Shown here: positions 11,184 through 23,186 of the stretch, in pieces
How positions within the stretch are numbered: position 1 is the stretch's first letter
How the letters are laid out: every line of letters begins with the position of its first letter
Origin: Bedellia somnulentella
Lineage: Eukaryota; Arthropoda; Insecta; Lepidoptera; Bedelliidae
Reading direction: 5' to 3'
NCBI GenBank assembly: GCA_963576735.1
Contig: OY755190.1
Span: 4,457,695 to 4,521,694 of the forward strand
DNA: 64,000 nucleotides
Notes under the pieces: model-generated
What the model saw: the letters and a program-made list of their open reading frames with translations, nothing else
Databases searched by the model: none
What the model was told of the DNA's origin: nothing
Translations under genes and position numbers: made by a program

Positions 11184-11514
11184 ACTTAACAATTTATGCT
11201 TTTATTTCGAACAAAAAGCTATTACATTATCCCGTAACCCAAGCTAAGCTTCTCTAAAAGCATTGTGTGCTTAATGAATGAACGCGGGCATTGTCGGTTA
11301 ACGTAATGAGGTAAAAGGCAGACAATTAGGAATTCAGCGGTGGTCGTGTAACTGTACCGTGTCGCGCAGACGGACCGGGTGTAGGCTTACACTGTCCGGC
11401 TCTTCGCTATTGTATGCCCTATTCTACTAAATTATACGAGGACAATAAAATCTAGTATTAGTCTGCCATTTTTTTGAAAACCTTAAATGTGACTTCTTTC
11501 TTTTCAAGACACAT

Positions 11515-11600
11515 TTTGACACAGGCGGGAAATTTTTCTTTCCTTTATTTATTAGTAATAATCCCTACATGGGGTTTTCATGAACAAAAACATTTAAATT
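11515..11600 (+). repeat. SINE-J rearranged fragment
   Basis: An inverted scrap of the head (GACACAGGCGGG) is joined to a forward tail (TTTTTCTTTCCTTTATTTAT, CTACATGGGGTTTTCATGAA). The mixed orientation resembles the foldback at 1325. Confidence 0.65.
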
Positions 11601-13410
11601 ATATGGTATGTTCAGGAAACATTATGCCTTCGTATAGTAGTTTACAAATACAAATACAAATAGTTTATTCAAGAAAAGCGTACTAGTTAATTATAATGGT
11701 TTATAAACAAAAACTGTGCTTAACTTCACAGTGCAATTTTAAAGATAATTGCAGCCGAACTAGACGATAGTACAGTAGTGATTATACAGTACGTGAAAAA
11801 AAGTAAAATGTAAATTTTGACTCACAAAAGGTAATGCAAATCATTCCCTTGCAAGTTTTTTTTACATACAAAAAACCCCTAAGTATAAACTGAAGTCTGC
11901 TGGTATTTCTGTATTTGCAATTGCAAGTCCTAAGAACAAGTATTAAGGACTCCTCTTAAGCACAAAAGTAAGTCAATTAGTATCTTAACCTTCAGCCATT
12001 TCTTACGAAAAATTTGGTTACAATGAAATCGTATGAAAGAGTTCACCAATGTAAGTCGCTTGAAAGAGTTGTTCGATGTAAGACGCTCAACAAGGGCTTT
12101 CCCATGATTCATGAACTAAAAATCGATAGTGGCTTGAATTCAGCTATTTGTTTAACCAAAACTTAACTGAATCGATATTTTTTATCAGATAAGCTGTCAT
12201 TTTTCATAAATTTAATTCAAAAAGTGTTTCGTGCAAGCAAATATTTCCTTTAAAATCGTTTTGTGTGAATATATTTCTGAAGCAGAATTGCATCCTAAAT
12301 AAACGGAAACTCAGCTTCATTGTAGTTTGGTTGTCTTAAACTCACACATTACTGCAGTTTTTATCCGTACTTTTTGGGAACACATAAATATAATTGAATC
12401 ACATTTTGCTTACAAAGAAAATAATATAATACGATCTTTTTGTTCACACAGACGGACTTGTAAAATGCTGTTTCATTTTGATTAAAAGTTAGCATTTCAC
12501 ACTGCTTAATAATTACTCATTATTTAAAAAAAAACCTATGTAGGGGATTCGGTGTTGGCTCGAAAGCGCGGCAAGCTTTTTTTTCAGTTATTTGGTATGA
12601 ATTGAAATTAATTGACGTCGTGTATCTCAGTCAGTAAATTCATATATCATCACTTAAAAATGTTATCCAGTCAATGAATTTATGTCACCAACTATCCGTA
12701 GTATTGGTAGATAATTCTGCAAAGAGTTACTTCTATATTACGTTGAACATCAATACTGAATTTGATTAAAATAACCATGCTGTTGCTTTGAGATATTTAG
12801 ATAAACCAAACTTTTGCAATGAACCTTTAGTGATAGGAAAAGGAAAGACATTTTGAAACCATATTTAGTTAAAATCATAGTCTGATTAAAAATAATAATC
12901 CTAGGACACCATTAAAAAATAAAACTTTATTATTTAAAGTTTCTACAAACTTCATAGCAACAAGTAAAGGTACCAAAGTCAATCTTGCAAACGAAAACAA
13001 GTTTTCGCTAAACATATCATGAATTTTAATGAATGAATAGTTCCTCGGTTTAGATATAACTACTGCTTGTGCTAATTTAGCTATAAGTTAATGTCCGGTT
13101 GCCCCGCCCCATCTTGACGTTCGGATTACCAAAACAGGCTGATCTATTCCAGACGTTTAAATACATGCCATAGGAAGATCTATTTTTTGGAATGGAAAGG
13201 TGAAAAATGAAGCACGAAAAATTCCTTGCTACATTAGGATAGTATTTTTCGTCATTTGTTGCTCAGATAATATTTTTTGTGCTAATGCGTGTTGTAATAG
13301 AGCTCATTCTCGAGTGTAATGTAATGTTCTAGTGTCAAAGTCAGCCCCTTATTTACTTTTAATGGCTAGAGCGATCAAAGCGCTACTTCTACATTTTAAG
13401 TAAAATGATT
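11601..13410. other. No gene recognised (intronic)
   Basis: AT-rich intron sequence without supported coding or recognisable repeats. Confidence 0.45.
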
Positions 13411-13632
13411 AAACATACATACATACCTACATATACTACGGCCGTGAATCCCAAAAATGCCGAATTTGGAAGTTGATAGGGGACAAGATGATAGAAATAA
13501 AGTATAGTTGGTGATGGGTCTCCAACTGCATCGCCCAAAAACCACTTAAAAAGCCCCATACCCTTAGTCGCCTCTTACGACATGCGTGGGTAGAAAGGGG
13601 TAGTGACATTCTAAGCCGGCACTACACAGACA
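13411..13632 (-). repeat. Family B copy
   Basis: Reverse copy of the CTACCCCTTTCTACCC subtype, reading from the ACATACATACATACC tail to ATTCTAAGCCGGCACTACAC. A further forward scrap (GGCGATGCGGTTGGAGACCC) lies at 13675-13694. Confidence 0.85.
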
Positions 13633-14522
13633 CAGCAAATGAATGGAGTGGTGTTTTGAATAATGGTTTTTCGGCGATGCGGTTGGAGACCCATCAACAA
13701 CTTTACTTTATTCCTATTTGTAACAGTCCTAATTTTCTAGCTGTCGAGACACATAACTGAATTTGTTTATGCTTCTATAATAAATTACCGTAGAATTAAA
13801 ACTTGGCTGCTTCTTTTATTAATTTTACTTAAGCTGCATTTCCACTACCTCCTAATTGTGAAACCTATTCGTTCCCAATCTCTTTGCTCTACTAGTTGGC
13901 AGTGTACCAATACTGCAGGTTACTAAAGTTCAGACCTGGCGAGCCTCCAGCCCGTAGTAACGCTGAAATCTATGACCAAGGCTCCAGATTTATTGATCGC
14001 CCCGCTTTAATTGTTTCTTGTCTACGTTACTTACTCAGGTGTGAAAGGAATATATTTGCTAAAAGATCTTTACAGAAGTACGAGATGAAAATATGTTTCC
14101 TATATCGGTTTGTATAGCTCCCACGTTTTTATTTTGCTTGACTGAGTTTAAAGAATGAGGCTGAAAGTCCTGAAAGACCTGAGTTATGAAAAGGAAAAAG
14201 TTAGGAATGCCGGAGCTTCTATTTTTCTCAGTAAAATAAATTTGTTGAAAAGCTTGAAGACTTACAAAATACTTTGTTAAAGTCTATACAAACAAATATA
14301 AATTATAATTTAGTTGGAATATGGTTGTCCAAAAACTTGCTAATTCGAGCCAATGTTTTAGGGTACATGCTACAGTTCGATCTTTAAAAGGCGGCAGGTC
14401 TCAAAATCAATACTGAATGTCTCAGACGGGGGACGTGGGATGTACGTGTAATACTATACCAATGCATGTATTGTACGCTTAATCAATTACAAGTTTTAAG
14501 TCAACATTTCTATATTACCTAC

Positions 14523-14800
14523 CTTACTTACTCACACCTATCTGTCTGTTCCTATTGGGGTAGGCAAATATCATCGACTTTGCACCAGATAAATCTCTTG
14601 CTTCCCTAACATTTGTTGTTATACTGAAGCATGTTATTTTCTTTTCACCCCCACTTCCTTCCACTTCCACCTTCGGACCTCCTACTTTGTAAGAACGTTT
14701 CAATCTGTCTTCTTGTGTCGATGTCCTCTTCTGATAACACCACATTGGCTTTATAAATCTCTTTGGCCATTTTCATCCATACTGCCTCTAATCCAAAAGA
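14523..14800 (-). pseudogene. LINE family C RT C-terminal fragment
   Basis: On the minus strand the segments REARDLSG and FAYPNRN near the 3' end match the family C terminus, and an IYKANVV-like region lies at the other end. The middle has diverged. It is interrupted and non-functional. Confidence 0.65.
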
Positions 14801-14862
14801 GCACCAATATTTTTATCTTTCTCTGTTATTTTAAAAATACTATCATGCAATCTTCCAGAAAA

Positions 14863-15013
14863 TGTATGTATACACATACATATACTCCCTAGAAGGAGTA
14901 GCCAGAGCTAAGGAATTAGAAATTCCTCAGCCACTTTTGGAAAGTTGAGTGGGGAAAAGATGGCAAAATAAAGGTTGTTGGTGATGGGTCTCCAATTGCA
15001 TCGCCCAATTATT
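14863..15013 (-). repeat. Family B 3' half
   Basis: Truncated reverse copy covering the tail, GGAGTAGCCAGAGCTAAGGA, TTGAGTGGGGAAAAGATGG and GGTGATGGGTCTCCAA. The 5' part is missing. Confidence 0.85.
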
Positions 15014-15209
15014 AAAAAGTATGTATAACCAATTTGTCTCCCATGCATCAGATTATAGCCGCACCTTGGCTAGTCATCACGGCTTGTGTTACCCTGCATT
15101 ACGTCATTTTGCAGGACAAACCTCAGTAGGTTATACTTATGTCAAGGTTTCGCCTTTCAAACCTTCATCCCAATACGTCCAGTGAGTTAGACATCTACCA
15201 ACTCAAAAG

Positions 15210-15390
15210 AAGTAGTGCCGGCTTAGAATGCCACTACCCCTTTCTACCCATAGGTAGACCTACCTACGGGTGTCGTAAGAGGTGTTTTTTGACGATGCAA
15301 TTGGAGACCCATTATCAACGATATTTTATTTCTACAATCTTGTCCCATATCAATTTCCAAATGTGGCTGAGGAGTTTCTAGCTCTGAAAA
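15210..15390 (+). repeat. Family B copy with internal deletion and insertion
   Basis: It starts at GTAGTGCCGGCTTAGAATGC. It contains a short AGGTAGACCTACCT palindrome inserted in the CCCATAGG region, and lacks the GGCGACTAAGGG block after GTCGTAAGAGG. Confidence 0.78.
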
Positions 15391-15686
15391 GAATTTGCTT
15401 GAAGTATTCGGTAACTAATTTTCTGTCTCATGCAAACGTATCAGAGACACAGATATAATGCCCTTAACTGTATCTTTTTAAATCCAAATCTGGGTTTGTA
15501 ACGTGATGTTATGAATTATGTGACCTGATAATATTCATCGGATTACTTTTATATACTTAAATGTATTAATGACGGCTAGAATCAAAGTCAGCAGTGGCTG
15601 AGTTTTACAACGTACAAATAATAGTTGAAAAGTTTATAAAACTCTGAAAGGATTCTAAAAAATAGTAATTTACAACACATATTAAT

Positions 15687-16150
15687 AAATATTGATTTTC
15701 GGATATTTTAACCGCGTGTTATTACATTATTTTTAAAGCCCGACGTTTCGAAAACTTTTCAGTTTTCATGGTCACGGGAAGACTGAGGTGTTATTTGAAA
15801 CCTAGAATGATACGCGAATCTATTGAAATAAAGAAACATCCAAACTTCAATAGAGATGATGGTTGGCAATTACCACCTGCGTGGAACCCGATCATTAGCA
15901 CAACTAAGCGAGGGAAGAACACTAGCAAGACTCCAGATAACATTAGCTCTTTTTGTACATAGCAAATATTAAACGCAAATGTAACTTAGAATTTTGTGAA
16001 GGTAGTTAGTATTAATAATTTTAAAGTACTGTATAATGACAAATAACACCTCAGTCTTCCCGTGACCATGATAACTGAAAAGTTTTCGAAACGTCGGGCT
16101 TTAAAAATAATGTAATAACACGCGATTAAAATATCCGAAAATCAATATTT
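15687..16150 (+). mobile_element. Penelope-like element remnant with inverted terminal arms
   Basis: Arms of 111 bp (15687-15797 and 16040-16150) are inverted repeats with about two mismatches and contain GCCCGACGTTTCGAAAAC and GGTCACGGGAAGACTGAGG. Between them an open frame encodes RMIRESIEIKKH, then FNRDDGW and PPAWNPII. That pattern follows the GIY-YIG endonuclease at the C-terminus of Penelope-like retroelements (established knowledge, matched from memory). Inverted pseudo-LTRs are also typical of that class. No RT or GIY-YIG core remains, so this is an internally deleted relic of about 464 bp. Confidence 0.7.
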
Positions 16151-17411
16151 GTTTCAATTATAATGTGCAATCGTGAAAATCTTAGAAAATAGTACATATT
16201 AATAAACCCTATATTCTTATGAGCGTTAGTCATTGAAATTAAGAAACCCCACGAAATAAAAACATTCCTTATTGCTCTGCTTATACTACGAAGATCGTTT
16301 AGTCGCAGTAAAGCAACTCCCTAAAAATAAGCTTAAAACGAAAATATATTCATAGATAGTTTTTTTTATTACAGGACGAGTACAGGTTACGTGTTAAATG
16401 TTGCAATAATGATCTGTAGTTAAGTCTTGAGCCTACTTTTACTTATATAATTTTTTTTACAATTTAGCGACAAGTAGACCAATTCACACTTATAAATATC
16501 CAAAATATAAATGTCTTGATAATAATTTAATACAATAATCAGGACTTCTTCTATTATTATTTATTAGTGGTTGACGAGACTAGAACTCTCTGATTAATGA
16601 CTTCTATAACTTTAATTCAATCTATGTCTTTTTTTTTTATTAGTTCGGAATACTTACAGCTAAATAATACAACAAGTGTTTACAAATTCAGTTATCAACT
16701 AAGCCAAAACAAGTATTCGCATTATATATGTATGTGTCTAATCGTTTACGTTATTTAAATTGATAAGGATTCCCCTTATATAGGCTTTAGGGCTTAGGTG
16801 ATGGAGATCCCTGAAGTTGTGTTAAAATCACTATCCCATGCGGAGAAAGTCGCGGGATGAAGCTAGTAAAAATAGGCATTATCGTTTTTGAATACTTTGT
16901 TGATGTTGATGATGAAATCTGTATAATAAAATATGACAATGTTCAGGACACATATAACAAGCAAACTAAAATGAAAAGCAATTATATTAAAAGAACTGAA
17001 CAGATTTAAAATTAAATAACAAACAGTAGTGTTGCAGTGCAGTGACAATGAAACTTTAACCTCGTTCACACACTTGTAAAACCTTTCACGAAGTGTTAGC
17101 AACAGGTTGGTAGAGCGGTGCTTTACTCCGTGACTTGCCACGAGGAGCTTGCCTTAATAATACCAACCTACCCCAGTTTTGTAGGGAAAACTGAAATGAA
17201 TATTCAAATAATTCAATGGATGTTCTGTAGTTATATCGTTTTATCACGCAATCAGGTGCTCACAGAGGGCAATAAAAATTACGAATTAGTAAATTTTGCT
17301 AATATAGCGTGCGTATATCCCTTAGGGACAGATTTCCATGTCCATCTGTAACGATCCCCCTTCATCGACATTCGAAAGTTAAGTGTGCTAAAAATTAAAA
17401 AGTGATAGTTA
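16151..17411. other. No gene recognised (intronic)
   Basis: AT-rich intron. Short frames only, with no recognisable repeat family. Confidence 0.45.
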
Positions 17412-18705
17412 CGAGGGTGGGTCAATAAGTCCGTGACTTATGGAATAAAACACAGATTTTATGATAAAAAAAATAATTTTATTTTTCAACGTAGTCTCCC
17501 TTGAGCTCTATACACTTTGTCCAACGCTTCTCCAATTTTTTTATTCCTTCCAAAAGAATGATTTGTCGAGGGTACTCAAAATAGGCCTTTGTTTGCGAGA
17601 TGACTTCATCATTGGAGTCAAACCTTTTTCCACCTAGCCATTTCTTCAGGTTTGGGAACAAGTAGTAGTCGCTCGGAGCCAAATCTGGAGAATAGGGCGG
17701 ATGAGGGAGCAATTCATGGCCCAATTCATGGATTTTTGCCATGGCAACTGCACATGTGTGCACCCTTGCATTGTCTTGGTGGAAAATAACTTTTTTCTTG
17801 GCCAAATGAGGTCGGTTTTTTTTTCAAATCGTCATTGAATCGGTCGGCATAATAATCCTCATTGATTGTTCTTCCCTTTTGTAGGTAGTCAATGTGGATT
17901 ATCCCGCGTGCATCTCAAAAAACAGTCGCCATAACTTTATTGGCTGACAAACCCACCTTGGCCTTCTTTGGCGCCGATTCACCCTTAGAAACCCACTGTT
18001 TTGACTGTTGTTTGGTCTCTGGTACGATGTGATGGATCCATGTTTCGTCCATGGTTACAAAACGGCGCAAAAACTTCTCCACATTGCGATTAAACAACGC
18101 CAAACCTTCCTGTGAAGTTGTTACACGATTGCGTTTGTGGTCGACTGTGAGCAAACGCGGCACCCATCTTGCGGAAAGCTTTCTCATGCCCAAGTAATCA
18201 TTCAAAATTGAAACCACTGAGCCATGCGAGATCCCTACGGCTTCCACAATCTTTCGCACTTTCAATCTTCGGTTGGCCAAGACCATATCGTGAATTTTTT
18301 TTATTGTTTCGGGTGTAGAGACCTCAACTGGGCGTGCAGGACGTTCGCCATCTTCAGTGCTTGCCTTGCAGTTGCCACAACGAAATTCAGTAAACCACTT
18401 TTTTACCATTGAAATACGATGGTGCAGTCCCCATAGTATTTATCAAGCTTAGCCTTGGTCTCGGTAATGGTTTTTTTTCGCAAGAAATAATGCTTAATAA
18501 GCACACGAAATTAACTTTTTTCCATTTTCTCCTCAAATTTGTGAGTAGTCTTATAAAAATAGCTGTCAAACACAAACTAACTGACGCAGCAAGTTAAAAT
18601 TTAGACAGGAGTCAACTGACATATGCCTGTTCACAGGAGCAGTGTTGCTGTTTCAGTAAAGAGGTCAGAAATTCAAAAAGTCACGGACTTATTGACCCGC
18701 CCTCG
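17412..18705 (-). mobile_element. mariner (Tc1/mariner) DNA transposon
   Basis: Terminal inverted repeats of 28 bp (CGAGGGTGGGTCAATAAGTC at one end, one mismatch at the other) are flanked by TA on both sides (17410-17411 and 18706-18707), the standard mariner target duplication. Length is 1294 bp, close to the family norm. The transposase lies on the minus strand. Both ends are intact, so the copy could in principle be moved in trans, but its own gene is broken. Confidence 0.95.
17479..18525 (-). pseudogene. mariner transposase, frameshifted
   Basis: Minus-strand reading gives an N-terminal helix-turn-helix region, then VKKWFTEFRCG, ISHGSVVSIL and WVPRLL. The catalytic aspartates sit in VTMDETW, FHQDNARVHT and APSDYYLF, with exactly 34 residues between the second and third, so it is a D,D34D mariner. 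The frame is broken near the start (around 18410 and in the first codons) and at a T-run near 17815. The C-terminus ends normally with ELKGDYVEK and a stop. The protein would cut and paste the element as a dimer, but this copy cannot make it. Confidence 0.93.
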
Positions 18706-18829
18706 TATTACAGTCTATTTAAGGAAACACCATTAAGATACATTACATACATATGTACTGACTGACTATCGCCACTTTGTCCTGGAAAACCTCTCAATCT
18801 TCACTATCATTCATCGATACATACTTATA

Positions 18830-18965
18830 CTCACACCATTAGATCCTTGTGGGGTAGGCAGAGACTATCCACTTTGAACATGCCACTTTGTAAGGTCGTG
18901 ACAAACCTCTCTAGCCTCGTTTACATCCATCAATCTTCTCATACATGCTCAATACTACAATTCTT
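18830..18965 (-). pseudogene. LINE family C 3' end
   Basis: It retains TGGGGTAGGCAGAGACTATC and the CATCAATCTTCTCATACATG region, the reverse of the family C terminus. It is truncated after about 130 bp. Confidence 0.75.
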
Positions 18966-19119
18966 AATACATTTATCGATGTTTTCAATAAATGATAAAA
19001 TACATGTCTGCAGCTTTTATAACTGAATCTTTTCGACAAACTCGATAACATTAGAATCGCGGGTAACGTTCAAAACGTGACCTAATAAAAGTGACGGATG
19101 CGTTATCAGAAGGGCCAAG

Positions 19120-19205
19120 GGCAGCGGATCGATCGACGTCGGGGCCCTGACCCGACTAGGCCCGGGAGATGCGGGTTGCGGGCCCTGACCCGGGGAATTC
19201 AATTT
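19120..19205. other. GC-rich block with duplicated GGGCCCTGACCCG
   Basis: A short CpG-rich island within AT-rich intron. GGGCCCTGACCCG occurs twice about 45 bp apart, around GGCCCGGGAGATGCGGGTTG. No open frame or repeat-family match gives it an identity. Confidence 0.5.
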
Positions 19206-19751
19206 ACCTGTTGCCAGTTGTGTCATATATGAACGTAGCTGAGTTACGGCGGTATCAGCGAAATATGGTTTCAGTAAATTTAGTAATGTTGAGATTATTC
19301 TTTAGTAGCAAAGTGAACTTACTTTTGTAAAGGAAGAAAAGTTTTCATTTGCTAGATCTTTGCCTAGGAATTAAACCTAATATATTTTACAACTCCACAG
19401 AGGATTTCTCCGGGTTTTTTTTCCAATATGTGATACTGTTGAAAGTAGTAGTTGTTTGACGGCAGTAAGATAGCTACATAAACCTTTCGCATTTCTCTTT
19501 TTTATGAATATGTACTTAAATATTTTTCGCATGTTTTTTATATCACTAAATGGTTAACTCATAGTAATTTCGTATGCCCTTTATGAGTACGCTGTGTTTG
19601 CCCTAAAATAAAAATAAAAGAATAGATTCTGCCTACCCTTCCAACACACAAATTCGGCTGCGGAAATGTTCGTGTATAAGTAAATGCGATGTGAAATAGA
19701 GTGCAGCATACGACGACGCCCGCGGAATTTGGTGTGTTTGGCAATTATCCA

Positions 19752-19780
19752 TGACCGCCGCCGCCGCCGCCGCCGCCGTC
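19752..19780. repeat. CCG trinucleotide microsatellite
   Basis: About nine CCG units in a row, the only such tract in the window, beside further GC-rich sequence. Confidence 0.9.
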
Positions 19781-19889
19781 CGTCAACCGCCCGATACACT
19801 TATTGAGAGCTTAAAACACTGATTGGGGATTAAAGTATTAATATGAACTAGGCCACTCGTCTTAAGATCGCATTTAGATCAAATTGATA

Positions 19890-20050
19890 GCACATACATG
19901 CATGCATACGTATACTCACGGATATAAATTACTAGAAGGGATAGCCAGCTCTTTAGAGTAACAAATTTCTTTGGTACTTTTGGAAGTTGATCGGAAAAAG
20001 TTTGTAAAATAAAGGTTGTCGGTGATGGGTCTCAGCTGCATCGCCGAAAT
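19890..20050 (-). repeat. Family B 3' half, diverged
   Basis: It contains ACTAGAAGGGATAGCCAG and GGTGATGGGTCTCAGCTGCA. It is followed at 20054-20115 by a forward scrap of LINE C (GAATGTTGTTAAAAAGGCAG) and at 20165-20305 by a strongly diverged forward B fragment. Confidence 0.7.
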
Positions 20051-20419
20051 ATCACTTATTAGCAAATAGAGAATGTTGTTAAAAAGGCAGGCGTCCGAAG
20101 TGACGAAATTTAAAGCTGGAATTGTTGCGAACTGAATCCGACGATCTTATTTAAATTTTAATATTAGGATGCTGTGTATTCTGTATCCCAATCAGTATGG
20201 GGCTTTTAAAGGAGTCTTGGGTGCTGAGATTGAAACTCATTTTTAACTTTAACAATCCCTCATTGCAGGAGATATTTGTCTCTCAATTTTCAAAAGTTAC
20301 TAAGGTAATATTGAGAAAATAACGTGTCCATTATTGGTCGGTAGTCGGTATATTGATAGTTTATGTAGCCTACCCTCGCAATGCTAGCTTCTTAACTCTT
20401 TGCAATACTATATAAAGAA

Positions 20420-20830
20420 CTTACATACATACATATTCTCACGCCGTTAGTTCCCATTGGGGTAGGCAGAGACTATCGATCGCCACTTTGTACGATCCTG
20501 GCAAACCTCTCTGGCTTCGTTTATATCCATCAATCTTTTCATACATGCTCTTTTATTCTTCATACTGCGGACACCTGCCTTTTTGAGCACATTTTCTATT
20601 TGATCCAAATGTGTCCTCCGAGGTCGTCCTCTATTAACATTACCTTCCACATTGGCTCTATATATCTCTTTCACCAATTTACTGTCATCCATCCTCTCTA
20701 TGTGCCCAAACCATCTCAACATTCCTTTTTCTATCTTTCTTACAATATCATCTTTTATACCACACCTTTCACGAATCACATCATTCCTCACACGATCACA
20801 TAACCTTGTAGAAAAAGAACTTGTCACTCA
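20420..20830 (-). pseudogene. LINE family C RT C-terminus, best-preserved copy
   Basis: An unbroken minus-strand frame of about 126 codons ends at a stop after VSAYPNGN. In order it shows DVIRERCG, the RWFGHIERMDD motif, IYRANVEGN, RGRPRRTHLDQ, ENVLKKAGVRS, ACMKRLMD and EVCQDRTKWRS. This is the post-RT tail of a non-LTR retrotransposon. The polymerase domain is absent, so it is a 5'-truncated insertion. The 3' end carries the ACATACATACATATTCTCAC tail (reverse orientation). Being uninterrupted, it looks fairly young. Confidence 0.85.
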
Positions 20831-21077
20831 GATATCATGGTTTTCCATAGGTGTTGTTTTTTTGAAATCCAATCCCTGGTAATCTCCTACAATAAAACTA
20901 ACTTATTATTTGAATTTAAAATAAGCCAAGATCCTTGAAATATATATGTCTATTTATAGTCTTTCAAATTGCATTCAATACATATTTATAAAGTCCGATG
21001 GCACGACCTCATGAAATTCGATAAGAATGAAGTGATGTAGGGTTGCCACCGGCCCTATTTTATTGGGCGCCTGCCCT

Positions 21078-21215
21078 GCACTAGTATCATGAGGCTTGTG
21101 AAGGTGCGTATGTCACATGAGAAGTGAGAAGCTGACAGATTTCTCACACAATATCTGTGAGTATCTCACTTCTCACGTGACATAATCGCTCTCACACGCC
21201 TCATGCTACTAGTGC
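21078..21215. repeat. Palindromic MITE-like element
   Basis: A 138-bp inverted repeat. GCACTAGTATCATGAGGC at the left pairs with its near complement at the right, and GTCACATGAGAAGTGAGA pairs with TCTCACTTCTCACGTGAC across a short centre. A few mismatches separate the arms. No clear target duplication was seen. Confidence 0.8.
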
Positions 21216-21249
21216 TAGTCTCTCATGGTTTTTTTGCATTCTATTGGAT

Positions 21250-21545
21250 TTATTAAATGGCTGAGGAACTTCTAATTCCTTAACTCTGGCTACCCCTTCT
21301 AGGGATTTATAGCCGTGAGTATATGTTGTATTTGCTGTGTAGTGTCGGCTTAGATTGCTGTGTACGTAAGAGGCGACTAACGGTATTGAGGCTTTTAAGG
21401 TATTTTTGGGCGATGTGGTTGGAGACCTATCACCAATAACCTTTATTTTACCGTCTTTTCCCCGCTCAACTTTCCAAAAGTGGCTGAGGAATTTCGATGA
21501 GGATTTTCCATAGGGATTTATGGCCGTGAGTATATGTATGTATGT
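21250..21545 (+). repeat. Family B: 3' fragment followed by a near-full copy
   Basis: A 3'-end fragment (GGCTGAGGAACTTCTAATTC to GCCGTGAGTATATG, up to about 21325) is followed at 21333 by another copy that has lost the CACTACCCC block after GGCTTAGATT. The pair repeats the tail-then-new-copy arrangement seen at 9585. Confidence 0.82.
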
Positions 21546-22600
21546 TATTATATATAGTTATTTGAAACGTTACTTCCCGCAGCCCTTTGGTTTTTATATA
21601 TCTTCTTCGATATCATTAAAAACGTTGTGGAAATTCTGAATAATAATTATTTTGTACATGTTATTCTTCTGGATGTAACTTAAGTCTTGTCGGATTCTGC
21701 TAAATCAATTGTTTCAAAATAATTACTGAGTTTGGATTGTGACGTTTATATTTTATACTGACTTAATCCTTTTGACTTTCACTTTAATATTATTATTTTT
21801 CTCTTGGAATTAACCTCACTAAATAAAAATTCAAATTCCTTACTATTGAAATATTATATGGCTTTGTAGAATTGCGCCTCGTGGTATTTCTACCTTCACA
21901 TCCTGGGTTTCGAATAGTTGACGTGCCAACCCTAAATTAATGAGAATTTCAAGAATTGGGTCAACTGTTCCGAAATAATATCCTTAGTATGTTTTAACAT
22001 TCACATTGCCTTATTATATATTAATAAATTAATGCTTCTGTATAAATAATCTTAAAATAGCATAACTCCATGTCTTTCCTAGGGTGTTTTGGTGGCTTTA
22101 TGTCCATATATTAATACGTGAAGCGAAAATTTTAAAAACATTTTATAGATATTTGCGCGAACGGATGAGTATGAAATTCAGCAACCATCATAGTTTGCGT
22201 ACAAAAGCAGTGTTAAGAGTATTTAAAATACAAAAAATCTATGAAAAATGCATGAATCACTCACACAAAAAATACACTCAGTCATGTATTTCACTCAACA
22301 CATGTGTGTTATTTGCTGTGCATATATCCACTTGAATTTTTCCCAAAGCCTGTGGTGTTATTTGCTAGTGTTTTATTTTTGTTTGACTTAAATAGAATTT
22401 GTCTATAGTTTTGCTGAAATTATCATGGAAATTACAGTCAAATCACTGTTACTGGACAAACTCTAGTTAAAAACACATAAGTCAATATTTGTAACTTTAT
22501 AAGTTAATATTTGTAACTGTTTAACTGTTTCTTATTTCAAACGATACTATTTATAACACTGAAAGATTTGAGATTCCTACTAAAAGCACATACACGTGTT
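21546..22600. other. No gene recognised (intronic)
   Basis: AT-rich intron without supported features. Confidence 0.45.
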
Positions 22601-22604
22601 AATT

Positions 22605-22925
22605 CATTTTCATTGCATTAGTTCCCATTTTTAAAGTCGGAGACTCTATTGGCACTTTCTACGATCTTGGTAAACGTTTCGCGATTAATTTGAATTCAGC
22701 GTCATTTTATATCAACTTATAGTCATCTCCTTTATTAGCATTGGGGTAGGCAGAGAATATTGATCGCCACTGCTGGAACCTAACTATTAAGTAATCTCTC
22801 TTGCTTTCTACATTCATCATTCTTCTCATACATGCTCTTTTATTTTTCTCATTGCCTTGTTTTATCACCGTCTTTATTTAGGATCAAATGTGTCCTTCTC
22901 GGCTGTGCTTTTCTATCATTATCCA
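22605..22925 (-). pseudogene. LINE family C 3' end, two diverged pieces
   Basis: The first piece (to about 22685) and the second (from TTGGGGTAGGCAGAGAATAT to ATCAAATGTGTCCTTCTCGG) are both reverse family C termini. They suggest two old insertions or a duplication. Heavily mutated. Confidence 0.65.
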
Positions 22926-23186
22926 TGGTAAATCTATTTTTGCTCAGCCATGATCGCTATAAAAAAAAATCTTATGCTTGGTTTCATCCCTTAGAAACAT
23001 AATTCTATATAATGGTGCGTTAATGTAGTAAACCTATAGTAATAGTCTATATCCAAGTAGGCTAATTAGTGTGCAGACTCGTAAACACACTGACCGTGCC
23101 TAAAATTGTGTTAACTATTACGAGCCGCGCCTACCCACCGTCTGCGTAGGTCGTTTCTGGATAATTAGGCATTAATATATATTTTA

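Noticed and set aside
17106..17168. GGTTGGTA...TACCAACC pair suggesting an RNA hairpin
   Set aside because: Only 8 bp with a ~46-base loop and no support from repeats or conservation.
20600..20882. Plus-strand frames opposite the LINE C copy
   Set aside because: Antisense shadows of the minus-strand RT tail.
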